Shown here: positions 44,896-54,847 of the stretch, one piece after another
Position numbering within the stretch: the stretch's first letter is position 1
Layout of the letters: the number at the start of each line of letters is the position of its first letter
NCBI RefSeq assembly: GCF_018873765.1
Contig: NC_057920.1
Location: 12,599,307-12,663,306, forward strand
Length of the DNA stretch: 64,000 nt
Direction: 5' to 3'
Source of the DNA: Telopea speciosissima
Taxonomy: Eukaryota > Streptophyta > Magnoliopsida > Proteales > Proteaceae
Made by a program: the position numbers and the translations under genes
Notes under the pieces: model-generated
What the model was told of the DNA's origin: nothing
What the model saw: the letters and a program-made list of their open reading frames with translations, nothing else
The model's database searches: none

Positions 44896-45892
44896 TGTTG
44901 GATTGGGTTTTGGATTTTAAAAAAAATTCAATATCATTATTCTAAAGATTCAAAAAGTCTTTATCACTTGTCTAAAAGGTCATTGTCATTTTCTACTTTT
45001 ATTCAAATTTGAGTTTTCATTTCCCTCTATTTTTTGAATCACATTTGTAAAAGAACCAATGATCTTTAGTCCCACATTGATTAGCTTCGAAGATGTGAGC
45101 TTCCTTATAAGTATTCATGAGTCCTTAAGGGACATAGGGTTCTTTAGTGAGAAGTGTGGCCTCTCACTTGTGTGGGGGTTGGTCCAGGGTGCTTTTAAAT
45201 CACGCGCGCGTACGTTCGTCGAACCGAGCCAGGCCAAGTCCGGGTCAGGGTGTGGGTGTGGGTAATGTATAAATATTTTATTTTTATACATTCGTTCTTT
45301 TAATAACTCCTTACTATGCATCCTGTATGTGTAGACACCCAAGCACCTATACGAGTATGTACTGGTACATGTACATACATAAGGAGACACTTGAAGTATC
45401 TGTACGTATACAGGGATGCCTGTATACATACAATACCATATACTATAAATACAAGAGTATTGGCAGGGGTATATTTCACTTCTTTTGTACCCGTTTACTG
45501 CAACTGAAGGAGAGTGTTTGCTTCTCTGTTTCTCTGTTCCTATTAGAGAAAGTTCCTTCTCTGCTTCTGTCCGTCCTTTCTGCCTCTGGAAAGAGGAGTG
45601 TTGAGTATAACTTTCAGACCCCTTCTGTAATCACTTTGGGAGTGCTGTCTTTAGTGATTAGTGGATCGTTTCATCTTGGAGGTATAATCACACTGTACCC
45701 GGTCTGCACTAATAAGGGGCGATTAAAGACCTTAAGGAGAATGTCATCTAGATACGACTCGATCCAACTTTCTGTCTTCTTTGACAATATTCTGCGAGTT
45801 ATAAGTACTTATATTTATTTGGATATTTACATTTATATTTTGCACTGTTGCTTATACTTTTATATTGTTCTGCCCATAGTCCGGTTATAACA
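44896..45892 (+). mobile_element. Copia 3' LTR (fossil)
   Basis: A 997-bp LTR, TGTTGGATTGGG to CCGGTTATAACA. It is followed by CAAAT (45893-45897), the same five bases found outside the other LTR. It carries TTTAGTCCCACATTG at about 45066-45079 and TTATAAG at about 45105, both also in the other LTR; this resembles a plant USE/TATA pair. Confidence 0.92.
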
Positions 45893-45897
45893 CAAAT

Positions 45898-46104
45898 GCC
45901 TATGGCTATGGACCTTATTTACAGACTGTTTATATATATCTGACCACGCTCAGGATGTGAAGCTTGTTAAGGATGGTAATCGGTTTTGTATGTATCTAGC
46001 TAAGAATATGGCTAAAAATGTGGTGTATGGCCGAACTGAAATTTTGTAGTTTTATCTTGTTTTTCTCCTCATTAAAAAAAAAAATAATAAAAAATAAAAA
46101 ATTG
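45898..46104 (+). mobile_element. LINE 3' end with A-rich tail, downstream side of the Copia insertion
   Basis: Directly after the CAAAT target site come about 170 bases (GACCACGCTCAGGATGTG..., GTTAAGGATGGTAATCGG) followed by an A-rich tail at 46073-46104. It fits the last part and tail of the LINE whose RNase H-like region lies at 37165-37620. Confidence 0.5.
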
Positions 46105-46567
46105 GACTTTTTTCAATTTATTATTATTTTGAATATGAGGGGTAAATTTGGTAATTGATTTATAAAGTATAACTATAAAGTATAAACTGAATTCGTAAGG
46201 GTTCCCCATCCACGCCAGCGATCTGCGTGAGGCCCTTACGTTAAATATCGATGCTCCGATTGTAAGCCATTTTGTCGATCCTCAGCCGTCGATGTTGCTT
46301 CCAATAACAAATTCTCTTCCTACTCACGATGTTGTCCCAAAACCCCCTTTTTAAGTCCCTTCAGACTTTCCTCGTCTTCAGCTCCTTTCTAAATTCCCTT
46401 TAGAGTTTAGACTTTCTTCGTCTTCTCCAGAACTGTTTTCTCTCCTCTCTGTTTCTGTCTCGTTGTCTCTCTCACTCCATCTATTTTCTATGTAATAGTT
46501 ATAGATTTGTAGTTAGTTGTCTGGTGGGTCTTGTTTTTAACTCCCATGGCTACTCTTCCACTCCACT
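46105..46567. other. Spacer with leader-like sequence
   Basis: 46320-46510 is pyrimidine-rich (CTCGTCTTC, TTTCTCTCCTCTCTG) and looks like a plant gene leader, followed by an ATG at 46546, but the frame closes quickly and I recognise no protein. Possibly a decayed gene start. Confidence 0.3.
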
Positions 46568-46784
46568 GTTGCTGCTGCCAGCTCTAGTTCTGTTGGAGCT
46601 GTTCTTTGGTTATCATACTGATGTTATTGTGCAACCGCTGGACATAATACCCCTCAAGTTTGAAGCTCCAGTCATGTTTGTTGCTGCTGACGGTTCTAGT
46701 TCTGTTGGAGCTGTTGTTTGGTTATGATGATATAGTGCAATCGCTGGACATAATACCTCTCAAATTTGAAGCTCCAGTCATGTT
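46568..46784. repeat. Tandem duplication, 112-bp unit, two copies
   Basis: Units start at 46568 and 46680 (GTTGCTGCTG), each with TCTAGTTCTGTTGGAGCTGT and CTGGACATAATACC, differing by substitutions and a small deletion. One frame reads SSSVGAV in both. Function unknown; it follows the leader-like stretch. Confidence 0.7.
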
Positions 46785-47663
46785 ATTAATGGAGACTATG
46801 TGGAATTTTAACCAAATAGGTTTGGGTGATGTCGGGATAGAGGGTTTCTCAATTCAAATTACAAAGACCTTTAATGGTTTAACCTAAATTCAAATTCAGC
46901 TCAGCCCTGCATACCCTCAGCCCAGTGACCTAAAAGCTCAGACCTATTCGGTCACATATAATACAGGGTTGGGTTTGGTTATGCGCTTATCCAGGGGTTC
47001 GGGCTGCCAGCTGATTGAATATGGATTTATCTGGTTGTAATAGAATTTATAACTGTATATTTTTGTAAATTCAATATTTTGTTTATTTAAAAGAATTAAA
47101 TTGGTAAATTTGGTAAATTTGCAAGTATTGTGTTTGTTTTAGGAACAAAATGTTACAAATTCAATCAAACTTGGAAATCGGAAGAAAAATTTGAATTAGA
47201 AAAAGAAATAACAACCAATGGGAAATTAGAAATGAAAAAACAACGAAGATTGATAAAAAAGAGAAACTGAAACGTAATAATTGAATAAGAAACAAACAAG
47301 CTGAGAGAATTTGATGTACTGAATACAAGTCTAAGAACCAAATTATTTTGCAGGAAAAAAGAGACAAGAACAAATAAAGGACATTGTTGGAGGAGGTGAA
47401 AGTAGAACAGGTTTTTGCCGTAGAGGCGCACTGCACAGATGTTGGGTAAGTCGGACAAGGGCAACTCGACAAAAAGGAGATTTTCAAGTTAGAGTAGGAG
47501 GTGCGCACCTGTTCTATAGTAGTGGCTTCTGGAGAGAAGCAGCGGCGGAGTAGGCTGGGGGAGGGGATGCGAGAGGCAGAAGGCGTGGCGGGAGAGCTGG
47601 AGTGGGAGGGAAGTCAGCTTACAAAAAAACAATCTCAACAAAAATTGGTTATAAATAATGGGT
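46785..47663. other. Spacer
   Basis: AT-rich, with a purine-rich GC-rich patch at 47510-47610 (GGAGAGAAGCAGCGGCGG). No gene supported. Confidence 0.4.
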
Positions 47664-47915
47664 GGATTTGTATCCTTGTGGCCTGGGGTTCAGCGGCCAT
47701 GGTGCTGTGCTCAACTCATAGGCCGCCACATGGAAGTAATGTCGATTCTACGGTTGATAGATGATGATCTTTCAAAATTCAAAATTGCCATAAAATTCAA
47801 AAATCCCAGGCCAACATCTATCAACCGTTGGATTGACATTAATTCCATGTGGCGGCCTGTGGGTTAAGCACAACATGATGGCCACTCAACCCCAGGCCGT
47901 AGAGGATCAAAATCC
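47664..47915. mobile_element. Fold-back MITE-like element
   Basis: 252 bp with arms of about 90 bp. GGCCTGGGGTT, GGCCGCCACATGGAA and ACGGTTGATAGATG occur on the left and recur inverted on the right; the outer ends are GGATTTGTATCC and GGATCAAAATCC. A clean target duplication was not found. Confidence 0.7.
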
Positions 47916-48122
47916 TTAATAGGCTCAGGGATTAAAATAAGTGGTTACAAGGATCTGTAGTGAAGAGGTCCGTGAATATATAATTTTTTTTCTAGTAAAT
48001 AAATAGAAGATATCAATTAAGGTTTCCCTATATATTATGCTATAAGTTTTCGATTTCGAATATATATTCAATATATTGTTAATCCTTGTACGAGAAGTAT
48101 ATGGGACAATTACTATCACTCC

Positions 48123-48687
48123 TAGGGGTGAAACAGGGTTGGGTCAGGTTTTTTAAAATCCTAGTCCAACCTTGAGCCCTCTTAGCTCAGCCCAAGTCCA
48201 ACCGGGCCCTAGGTCGGACTAAGATATCTCAGCCGGGGCCCTAGGGTTAGATTGAGATAAGGCCTAACCCTGTCGGGCTTAGCACAGCCCAACCTGACCT
48301 TGATTAACCCTGATCGGGCTGGGTTGGCCTTGATTGACCTTGATTCTAGGCATTTACAAAGAGAAAGCAAGAGAGAGAAAGAGACAAACACATGATTTGC
48401 ATCGCATCTTGAACCCATAAAACTTTGCGTCAATTTTCTATAGAAAATAAAAGCCCATGGTGAGCTGTTTATCTTACAATTCTACCTAAAAACTTAAAAT
48501 GTTAAATACTCTTGGCAAAGTTTCGTTCAATGGACAATTATACTATTACCAAAAATTGTAAAAGCTCAGCCTTGACCCCGGGCCTGAATATTTCAACCCT
48601 AACTTGCTCTCAAGGTTGAAAAATCCAATCCAGTCTTGTTCAGGCCCAAGGTGGGTCAGGACGGGCTCGGTCAAATTTACACCCCTA
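48123..48687. mobile_element. Non-autonomous hAT-like element
   Basis: Same family as 37977-38624, in opposite orientation: TAGGGGTGAAACAGGGTTGGG at the left and TTTACACCCCTA at the right, with GCCCAACCTGACC-type subterminal words. 565 bp. The 8-bp flanks do not match, so it is older or has been rearranged. Confidence 0.65.
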
Positions 48688-49274
48688 CCTATAACCTTGG
48701 TAGTAGCTAAGTGCAATAGCCAATACTATGTGGGGTGCTCTAGACCACTAGAATAACCCTGATCCAAGGATTTAGTTCATGGTATTGGCACTGGTATCAA
48801 TTGTTGGTGATACCATTATTGATATTGTCTGTGGCCAAAGAATGAATGTTCATATTGTATTGGCTTATCCGTATCGAGATCATGTATTGGAAAGGAGAAG
48901 TTCTAGGCCCCCCATATGTAATGAGGTTAAAATCCAAAAACATAAAGCAAAGAAATTAAGGTAAAAGTGGAATTTCATAATTTTTTATTCTATGAATATC
49001 GTGAACTAAATCCATGCTCAAAGATAAGTCATACAAAATTCTTCCTCGATATAAATCAATGGATTTATCCAAAAACAAAAAAGAAAGAAAAAGATTATAC
49101 ATAAAGGACTTGACCGTGTTAGATGCATGGCCTTGTTTACGTATGGTTAGATGAGGAACTGTGTCATTTTGTTGTCATAAATGTCTCTTTATGCACTCTC
49201 TTACTAGCAACTTGAAAGGTTGTTTACGGAAACAAAAGAACACATGTCATCACATGAAACATACATGTATAGAT
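48688..49274. other. Spacer with dispersed repeat
   Basis: 48690-48900 is the inverse match of 38770-39000. The remainder is AT-rich without recognised content. Confidence 0.4.
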
Positions 49275-49800
49275 AATATAGACTTTGACTTCTCAATGTG
49301 TAGATTTAACTTTACTTTGCTCTTTACCCACAGTAAATTAAACCTAACTGATGATTTAAGAGGGGAACTGTTTGCTACTACTATTATTGACGAAAGGCCA
49401 TATATAGATGTTTTTCCTTTCAAGCTACTACAAATTCTCAATAGTTGGCCAAGCTTTTACCAAAAGCAGGTGGAGATTTGTGAGTATCTACTTAAACCAA
49501 TTTTCTCCCTTGGAGTTGTCATCTTTGATGCATAACTTTTTCAGATAGCCAATTAAATGTTCATATAAGTGATTATTGGGTCTTCAATGGAGAAAGTACT
49601 GATTGGGACTGCAATAACTTGGTTCGAATCACACCAATTAATCAATTCATGCTGGAGACATTTCAACAAGAAGTCAATACTAACTAAAAACCAAGATTTA
49701 TAACTTCCTTCCAGCTTTGATATTTCTATCAAACTTATGTCGTCTATATGTTCATAAGAAATACTTGGATACAAAAAGGAAGAGAGTACTTAAAAAAGTG
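49275..49800 (+). pseudogene. Broken GLR fragment (duplicate of part of the second GLR gene)
   Basis: It corresponds to 31040-31905: exon 4 region (TTTAACTTTACTTTGCTC, then CCCACAGTAAAT), directly joined to the end of exon 5 (GACGAAAGGCCATATATAGA, GGCCAAGCTTTTACCAAAAG, GATTTGTGAGTATCTACT) and then to intron 5 sequence. The intron between exons 4 and 5 and the first two-thirds of exon 5 are missing, and exon 6 is absent. Because introns are kept, it arose by DNA duplication, not by reverse transcription. A U4 gene follows it, as after the intact GLR. Confidence 0.85.
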
Positions 49801-49856
49801 GAAAGTGTCTTGAAGCCACTAGAAAAAGAGTTTTAGTTTATATTAGCAAGTTGGTC

Positions 49857-49910
49857 TAATCCCACATCGAATGCAGAGGAGATGAGATGGAAGGAAGGTG
49901 GGTTACAAAA
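49857..49910 (+). promoter_or_regulatory. snRNA promoter of U4 copy 2
   Basis: AATCCCACATCGA matches the USE core (TCCCACATCG) and TTACAAAA at 49903-49910 lies 34 bases before the RNA start, the same polymerase II-type arrangement as in copy 1. Confidence 0.8.
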
Positions 49911-49936
49911 CGAGAGAGTGGCATTGGGGTTAAGAC

Positions 49937-50089
49937 ATCTTTGCGCTTGGGGCAATGACGCAGCTAGTGAGGTAATAACCGAGGCGCGTCAATTGCTGGT
50001 TGAAAACTATTTCCAAACCCCCTCCTCGGCCTGGGTTTCGCCCACGGCCGTCGAGAATTTCTGGAAAGGCTCCCTTTAACTAGGGCAAG
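49937..50089 (+). ncRNA. U4 spliceosomal snRNA, copy 2
   Basis: The RNA body is the same as copy 1 except for one base by eye (CCCACGG in place of CCCATGG in the 3' hairpin). The Sm site AATTTCTGG is at 50056-50064. The 3' box is altered: CACAATTCTCACTTTAA at 50094-50110 has ACT in place of AGT. Either it is still expressed with a weaker 3' signal or it is a recent duplicate on the way to decay. Near-identity of the RNA, against clear divergence of the neighbouring GLR relic, suggests selection or gene conversion on the snRNA. Confidence 0.9.
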
Positions 50090-50110
50090 GCCTCACAATT
50101 CTCACTTTAA

Positions 50111-50696
50111 ACTATTAATAGCGTTAATTTTTGGAGAAAGATTACTGACCCAAAATTTGACTGGTACTATTAATCTAGAGTTCTAGATATAAGTTTACGA
50201 ATTATTTTACATCTTAAGAATCTAAAAGCCAGAATTGCCTGGCCATAATCAGTTCTCTGTGCTCTTTAGGCCCAAGACTGGAACTAACCAACAGTAATTG
50301 ATTTACAGAAGACCAATAAGTGAATGGTTAGGTATATAGGTCCATTAACCATGTGTTATTGGTCTGATGTCAATCGAAGATGAGTGCCAAGCTGTGTGGT
50401 GCTTGTGCCTAGACGTGGGAAAGCCAAAATGACCCCCACCCTTGTGAAATGAAAAATCTCATCGTATCGGAAGCCTCGTGTGCTTTCATTGGCCCCCTCG
50501 TTGATGTATTCCACAAAATCTCACAGTGATCCCCCAGCCAACTTATATGGGAAAAAACATCTTTGTGAATTTACCACCCCACCCCATATGAGTTGTTCTC
50601 ATTAACCTCCATGCTGATGCAGAGGCTACACAATCATGCAGCAGCAATCTCTTGCCCTACTTATAATAAGTCTATGGATTCAAAGAATATTTTGAA
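50111..50696. other. Spacer
   Basis: No gene, element or regulatory site that I can support. Confidence 0.45.
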
Positions 50697-50861
50697 GGGA
50701 AGTAGTTCTCTGTCCAGAGTGTGGCCTACGCCAACACTCTCATGTTTCTATCTCTCTCCTCCCCAAAACAAGGGGGCAAAGATATCTTTTCACATGGGAG
50801 GAGAGAGATAGACTCATGGAAATGCTAGCGTAGGCCGCACTCCCAGACAAAACTTTTTTCC
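50697..50861. mobile_element. Fold-back MITE, family A, copy 5, with perfect 9-bp target duplication
   Basis: GGGAAGTAGTTCTCTGTCC begins the element and the inverse ends it; the arms GTGTGGCCTACGCCA and TAGCGTAGGCCGCAC pair. TATTTTGAA lies immediately outside both ends (50688-50696 and 50862-50870). A following 28-bp unit (TATTTTGAATTATGGACTGAG) is itself tandemly repeated once at 50862-50916. Confidence 0.9.
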
Positions 50862-50916
50862 TATTTTGAATTATGGACTGAGAAATTTTTATTTTGAATT
50901 GTGGACTGAGAAATGT

Positions 50917-51340
50917 CCACGAAAAGTGAAAGGCGAAAATATGATTCGTTTACACAGTCAAGCAAGTAAAGGTATATGCGAATTTCAAAAGGATATTTTT
51001 TGTTGTGACAAAACCCGATTATAAAGCCGCTGATGACGGGGAAATCCGAAACTTTTAAGTTGGTGTCATCATATTTTTTCTCCTCCTCAGTCCCCACGGA
51101 CCCCTCACCCCATCCCTCACCCCGAATCCCGATACAATCATACAAAAAGAAACCCAAAAAAGATGGAAGAAAGTGTCTAAAATCCAAATCAAATAAAGCT
51201 ACTTTGATTGAAATCACTATCAAATACAGTAACAAGCAGTACCACCATAGGTTAATCAATCTTCCGTTTAATATATCCCCATTTCCTTCATATTAGACAT
51301 GAAAGCTGTCTCCTACTTCATATATTGTCTTTCTAAACCT
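50917..51340. other. Spacer at the 3' side of the glucanase gene
   Basis: Probably contains the glucanase 3' UTR on the minus strand. No other feature seen. Confidence 0.4.
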
Positions 51341-52860
51341 CTACTGTTGTGGGTAACGACACGCTCCATAACCTGAAATGAGAGAGAATTGAAAAAAGTT
51401 ATATGGACATGGCACTTGCAAGAACATCACAGAACACATTCATGATCAGAGAGAGAGAGGGAGAGGGAAATGGATCACTCACTAGGATCACTGAAGGTAA
51501 CAAGGCCTGTGGATTTGAAGTCACAGTTCCAGTAGTTCCTGCCATGCATCTGATAGTAAGCATTCATGGCATAAGAAGCATGTGCATGAAGTTTATTGGG
51601 CTCAAAGCATCCCCCTCTCTGAAACACTTCCTTACAGTCTACCCCACCAGGTCCACAACAGAAGTCCAACACCGCCTGCAACACTTTCTCGTCCGCATGT
51701 GGCTTCGCCACGCACCAAACTGACGCACCCCTCGGACCACTCGTTCCTCTGTCCCCAAACCCACTCATCTTTCCTTCACCATTGCTGCTACTGCTGCAGA
51801 ACTTGCAGCTTAGATCGAGTTCATACACCTTCGATCCATCACCATTAAAGATCCCAAAGTTCCTCTCACTTACCCCACCTTCCTTCTGGTTCTCATTGAA
51901 CAAAGCAAACACAAACACCTCCACCACATCCTTAGGCCTCATGGGTGTCCCTCTATTGGAGTCCCCTCGTTCGATCAATCTCGTATTGTAAGTCTTGGCG
52001 TTCTCCGGCGTAGCAGCAGTATCGCCTGATTCTCCTTTTGACGGCCAACCTGATTCCGATACGGTGATTTCAATCGAACGATTCCCAAACCCTAGAGCGT
52101 TAATGGCAGATCTGACAGCGTCGATTTGGGCGTCGAGCATGTTTGTGTAGACATAACCCTTGGGATCCTTGACACCAGTGGAGTTCCCTAACAATGCGTA
52201 TTGGAGATCGATACGAGACGGGTTGTCTCTGTAAGCGAAGTACGGGTAGGCGTTCACCATGAAGGGCGCACCAGTGTCTGCAAGGAACCCAACTATGGAA
52301 GTCATGCTGGGCATGAGGTTAAGAGCGAAGGTGGAGGCGGAGGGAGGGAAAGAGGAGGCAAGCACGGCCATACTGTGTGGGGTAGTGACCTTGATCTTGC
52401 GGTCGAGGCCACGGGCCACAAGGACGGAATGGATGTTCTGCATTGCGGTGAACAAGGTTAATGGGTTGGAATCGAGACCAGTTGTGGTGAGGAACTCGTT
52501 TCCGACGGCGATGGCGACGATGGAAGTGGCAGGGAGGAAGGGGGCGATACGGTTAGTGAACCAGAGTTGAGCGGCGGAGGGATTGGAGCTGATGTTGGAG
52601 ACATGGGAGTTCTCGACAGCGACGATGAGGTCAATGCCGGTGTTGGAGAAAGATTCAAGGATGTCAGGGTTGGTGTCGTAGATCTTCACCTTGTCGATGA
52701 GGGTGGATTGGAGAAGCTGAGCTACCCTCTTTGGGGAAGGAAGGTTGTTCCCAATGGTGCCATAGTTAACACCCACTCCTGAAACGTTATGGAGTAGTTG
52801 CAGGAGGTGGAAAAGGAAGAAGGAGAAGAAGAGTAATCGTAGAAGCTTGAGAGAATGCAT
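51341..52860 (-). CDS. Glucan endo-1,3-beta-glucosidase, GH17 with C-terminal X8 (CBM43) domain
   Basis: Two exons on the minus strand, 52860-51483 and 51372-51341, give 469 residues. The enzyme cuts beta-1,3-glucan (callose) in the cell wall, at plasmodesmata or in defence. MHSLKLLRLLFFSFFLFHLL is a signal peptide; mature GH17 begins GVNYGTIGNNLPSP. The acid/base glutamate is in IVAIAVGNEFL and the nucleophile in ITVSESGWPSKGE; NAYPYFAY and the C-terminal FALFNENQKEGG are also family marks. The X8 domain starts near SVWCVAKPHAD, has the CxCxG-type cysteines (DFCCGPGGVDC, HASYAMNAYYQ, NCDFKSTG) and finishes TFSDPS. The big exon would stop just after this, but GTGAGT there is a donor and CTCATTTCAG an acceptor; the 32-nt exon adds YGACRYPQQ with the usual final cysteine. 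No GPI signal is seen, so it is probably secreted. The ATG further upstream (52965) is not preferred because it would bury the signal peptide. Confidence 0.93.
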
Positions 52861-53837
52861 ATCTGATCCTGAGTTTGGTAAATGGCAGCTGTGAAACCTG
52901 CAATTCCAGCAGGAATCTGGAAATTGAGACTGGATATAGAAGAAGGATGATTCAAATTTCACCAAATTACACTCACCTTTTAATTATTGACAAAGCAGTT
53001 TCAGTGACATTGGGCCGAACCACCGAAAGGTTAAATCAGTCATGTAAACAATGCACGAGATACGAGTATCAATAATTAGTTTGAAAAATTAGTCCTTATT
53101 TTGTACTCAAGAGTCAAATCTTTCTTTAGAGCCAGCTGTGGATGTTTAATATAATGACTATCTCACCCCTATGATCCTCTGTTTGCCTTAAAAACGCGAA
53201 TGGATAAATCTGTAATTTCAAAATTTTTTTTACTGATTTCTCTGTTTATTGTTTCCAAAATGCAGATATAATTAGGAATTTTGGAGCAGTACAGAGTACA
53301 TGCTACAGAACCGGGCCTACAGATTGGACTTTTGGTCTGTACTGGCCCGGCTACATATGGAGAGTTTCGTGAACCTTCCCGTTTATAAAGCCACCATTTC
53401 TTTCTCAGATTCAAGAAATTGGTTTGGTTAATGCACTAACATTTTGAACCATATATAACTCAAAACATTCCTTTTTACCTTAGCATACGTTTAGAGCTTT
53501 CTAATATGTGTTATTGAGAGGCAATGTTCTTAATTCGTTAACTATTTTCCTTCCTGATTATGAGTATTCATAATATAATATTGTTTATATATAGTATTTA
53601 CTGATATAAAAATTACCGATTATCTATAAGATGGTAAGCTTAAAAGCACGCAGGCCAACTGGTCAAGGTGTCTAAAACTTTTCCTGAACCGTACCCTGAT
53701 TTATCTTAATTTATATTTCGAAACAAATCCACAGCTACTCCATTTAGAGAGTTACGAATCAAAATCAATTCATGCTCCCACAGATTTACACAACCAAATA
53801 CACAGTACTACCATGCATGTACACATTTGTCGAATCT
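52861..53837. other. Spacer: glucanase promoter side and reductase 3' side
   Basis: This is the upstream region of the glucanase (minus strand) and the 3' region of the reductase. A stretch at 53700-53830 (AATCCACAGC..., GATTTACACAACCAAA, CAGTACTACCATGCA) is matched at 63730-63845 beside the second reductase copy, so the 3' flank was duplicated with the gene. No other element seen. Confidence 0.5.
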
Positions 53838-54806
53838 TTATTTGAAAGCGCTCATTTTCCTCAAACATTGAAAGCTGTCCTCTAAAATCAACTTGGTATC
53901 ATAGCTATACTTGAATCCCACATCATTCAGCTTCGTTGAAGCCCAACGCACATTACTACCATCCCGTCCAAGAAACCTGAAATAGAACCACACAACTCTT
54001 TGTTATTTGGATTATCAAAGACAAAATTGTTTAAGACTATATTAAGCTAATAGGGAGGATGAAGAGTTGACAACTGCTGTCCGAAATTATGGGATTGAAG
54101 GTTAAGGAGGGGTGAGTAAAAATATAATATATCTTTCTTGTATTAAAAATAAAGGCAAAAGGTTTAATACACGCCATATACATGCACGGTCATGTCTTCA
54201 ACTATTGGATAGGAGAGAGAGGGGGAAGTGTTATGACACTTTTGCCCCCTACCCTCATCCAAGTATTGGAAGACACAATTGTATACATATATATATAATT
54301 GTGCTAAAAATTGGGTCAAAAAATAGAATATAAAAGGAATTGAACGTATATCTGACGACAAAAAAACAAAAAGTAAAAAGGGACGATAAGAGTAGTAGTT
54401 TTATACTATAAATCTTAATGGGTAGGGAAGGAGTAAGAGAGTCATTTACCTACCTAGATGGAAATAGAAATGTAATGTTAACTTAAGGCCTAGACCATAA
54501 CCTATAAAACATCTCACTTGAACTACCCAAATATTTCAATTTGGTTCTCCCCCAGCCGTGGCGGGAGCTAGAGGATCCAACCCAACAAAAACAAGGGGGA
54601 GGTGGTTGGTCATTTCACAGGTGACCAAAGTCTCAAATATCCTTAAGTCTTAAAAGGCCATAGCCAATTGAGATACTCAACCAAATTAAAGGCTACAAAA
54701 ATAAAATTGGAAAAAGTTTCCCACATAAAAAGTGTCGGAGATTATCTTTCATACACAAACAATTTATTTTGTCATATAGAAGAATAAATTATTCATTTAA
54801 ACTATT

Positions 54807-54847
<41 letters not shown>

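Noticed and set aside
47161-47508. Phe/Ser/Leu-rich minus-strand frames
   Set aside because: Low-complexity AT-rich sequence without domain, start context or splice structure.
52201-52570. Plus-strand open frames across the glucanase
   Set aside because: Shadows of the GH17 gene on the other strand.
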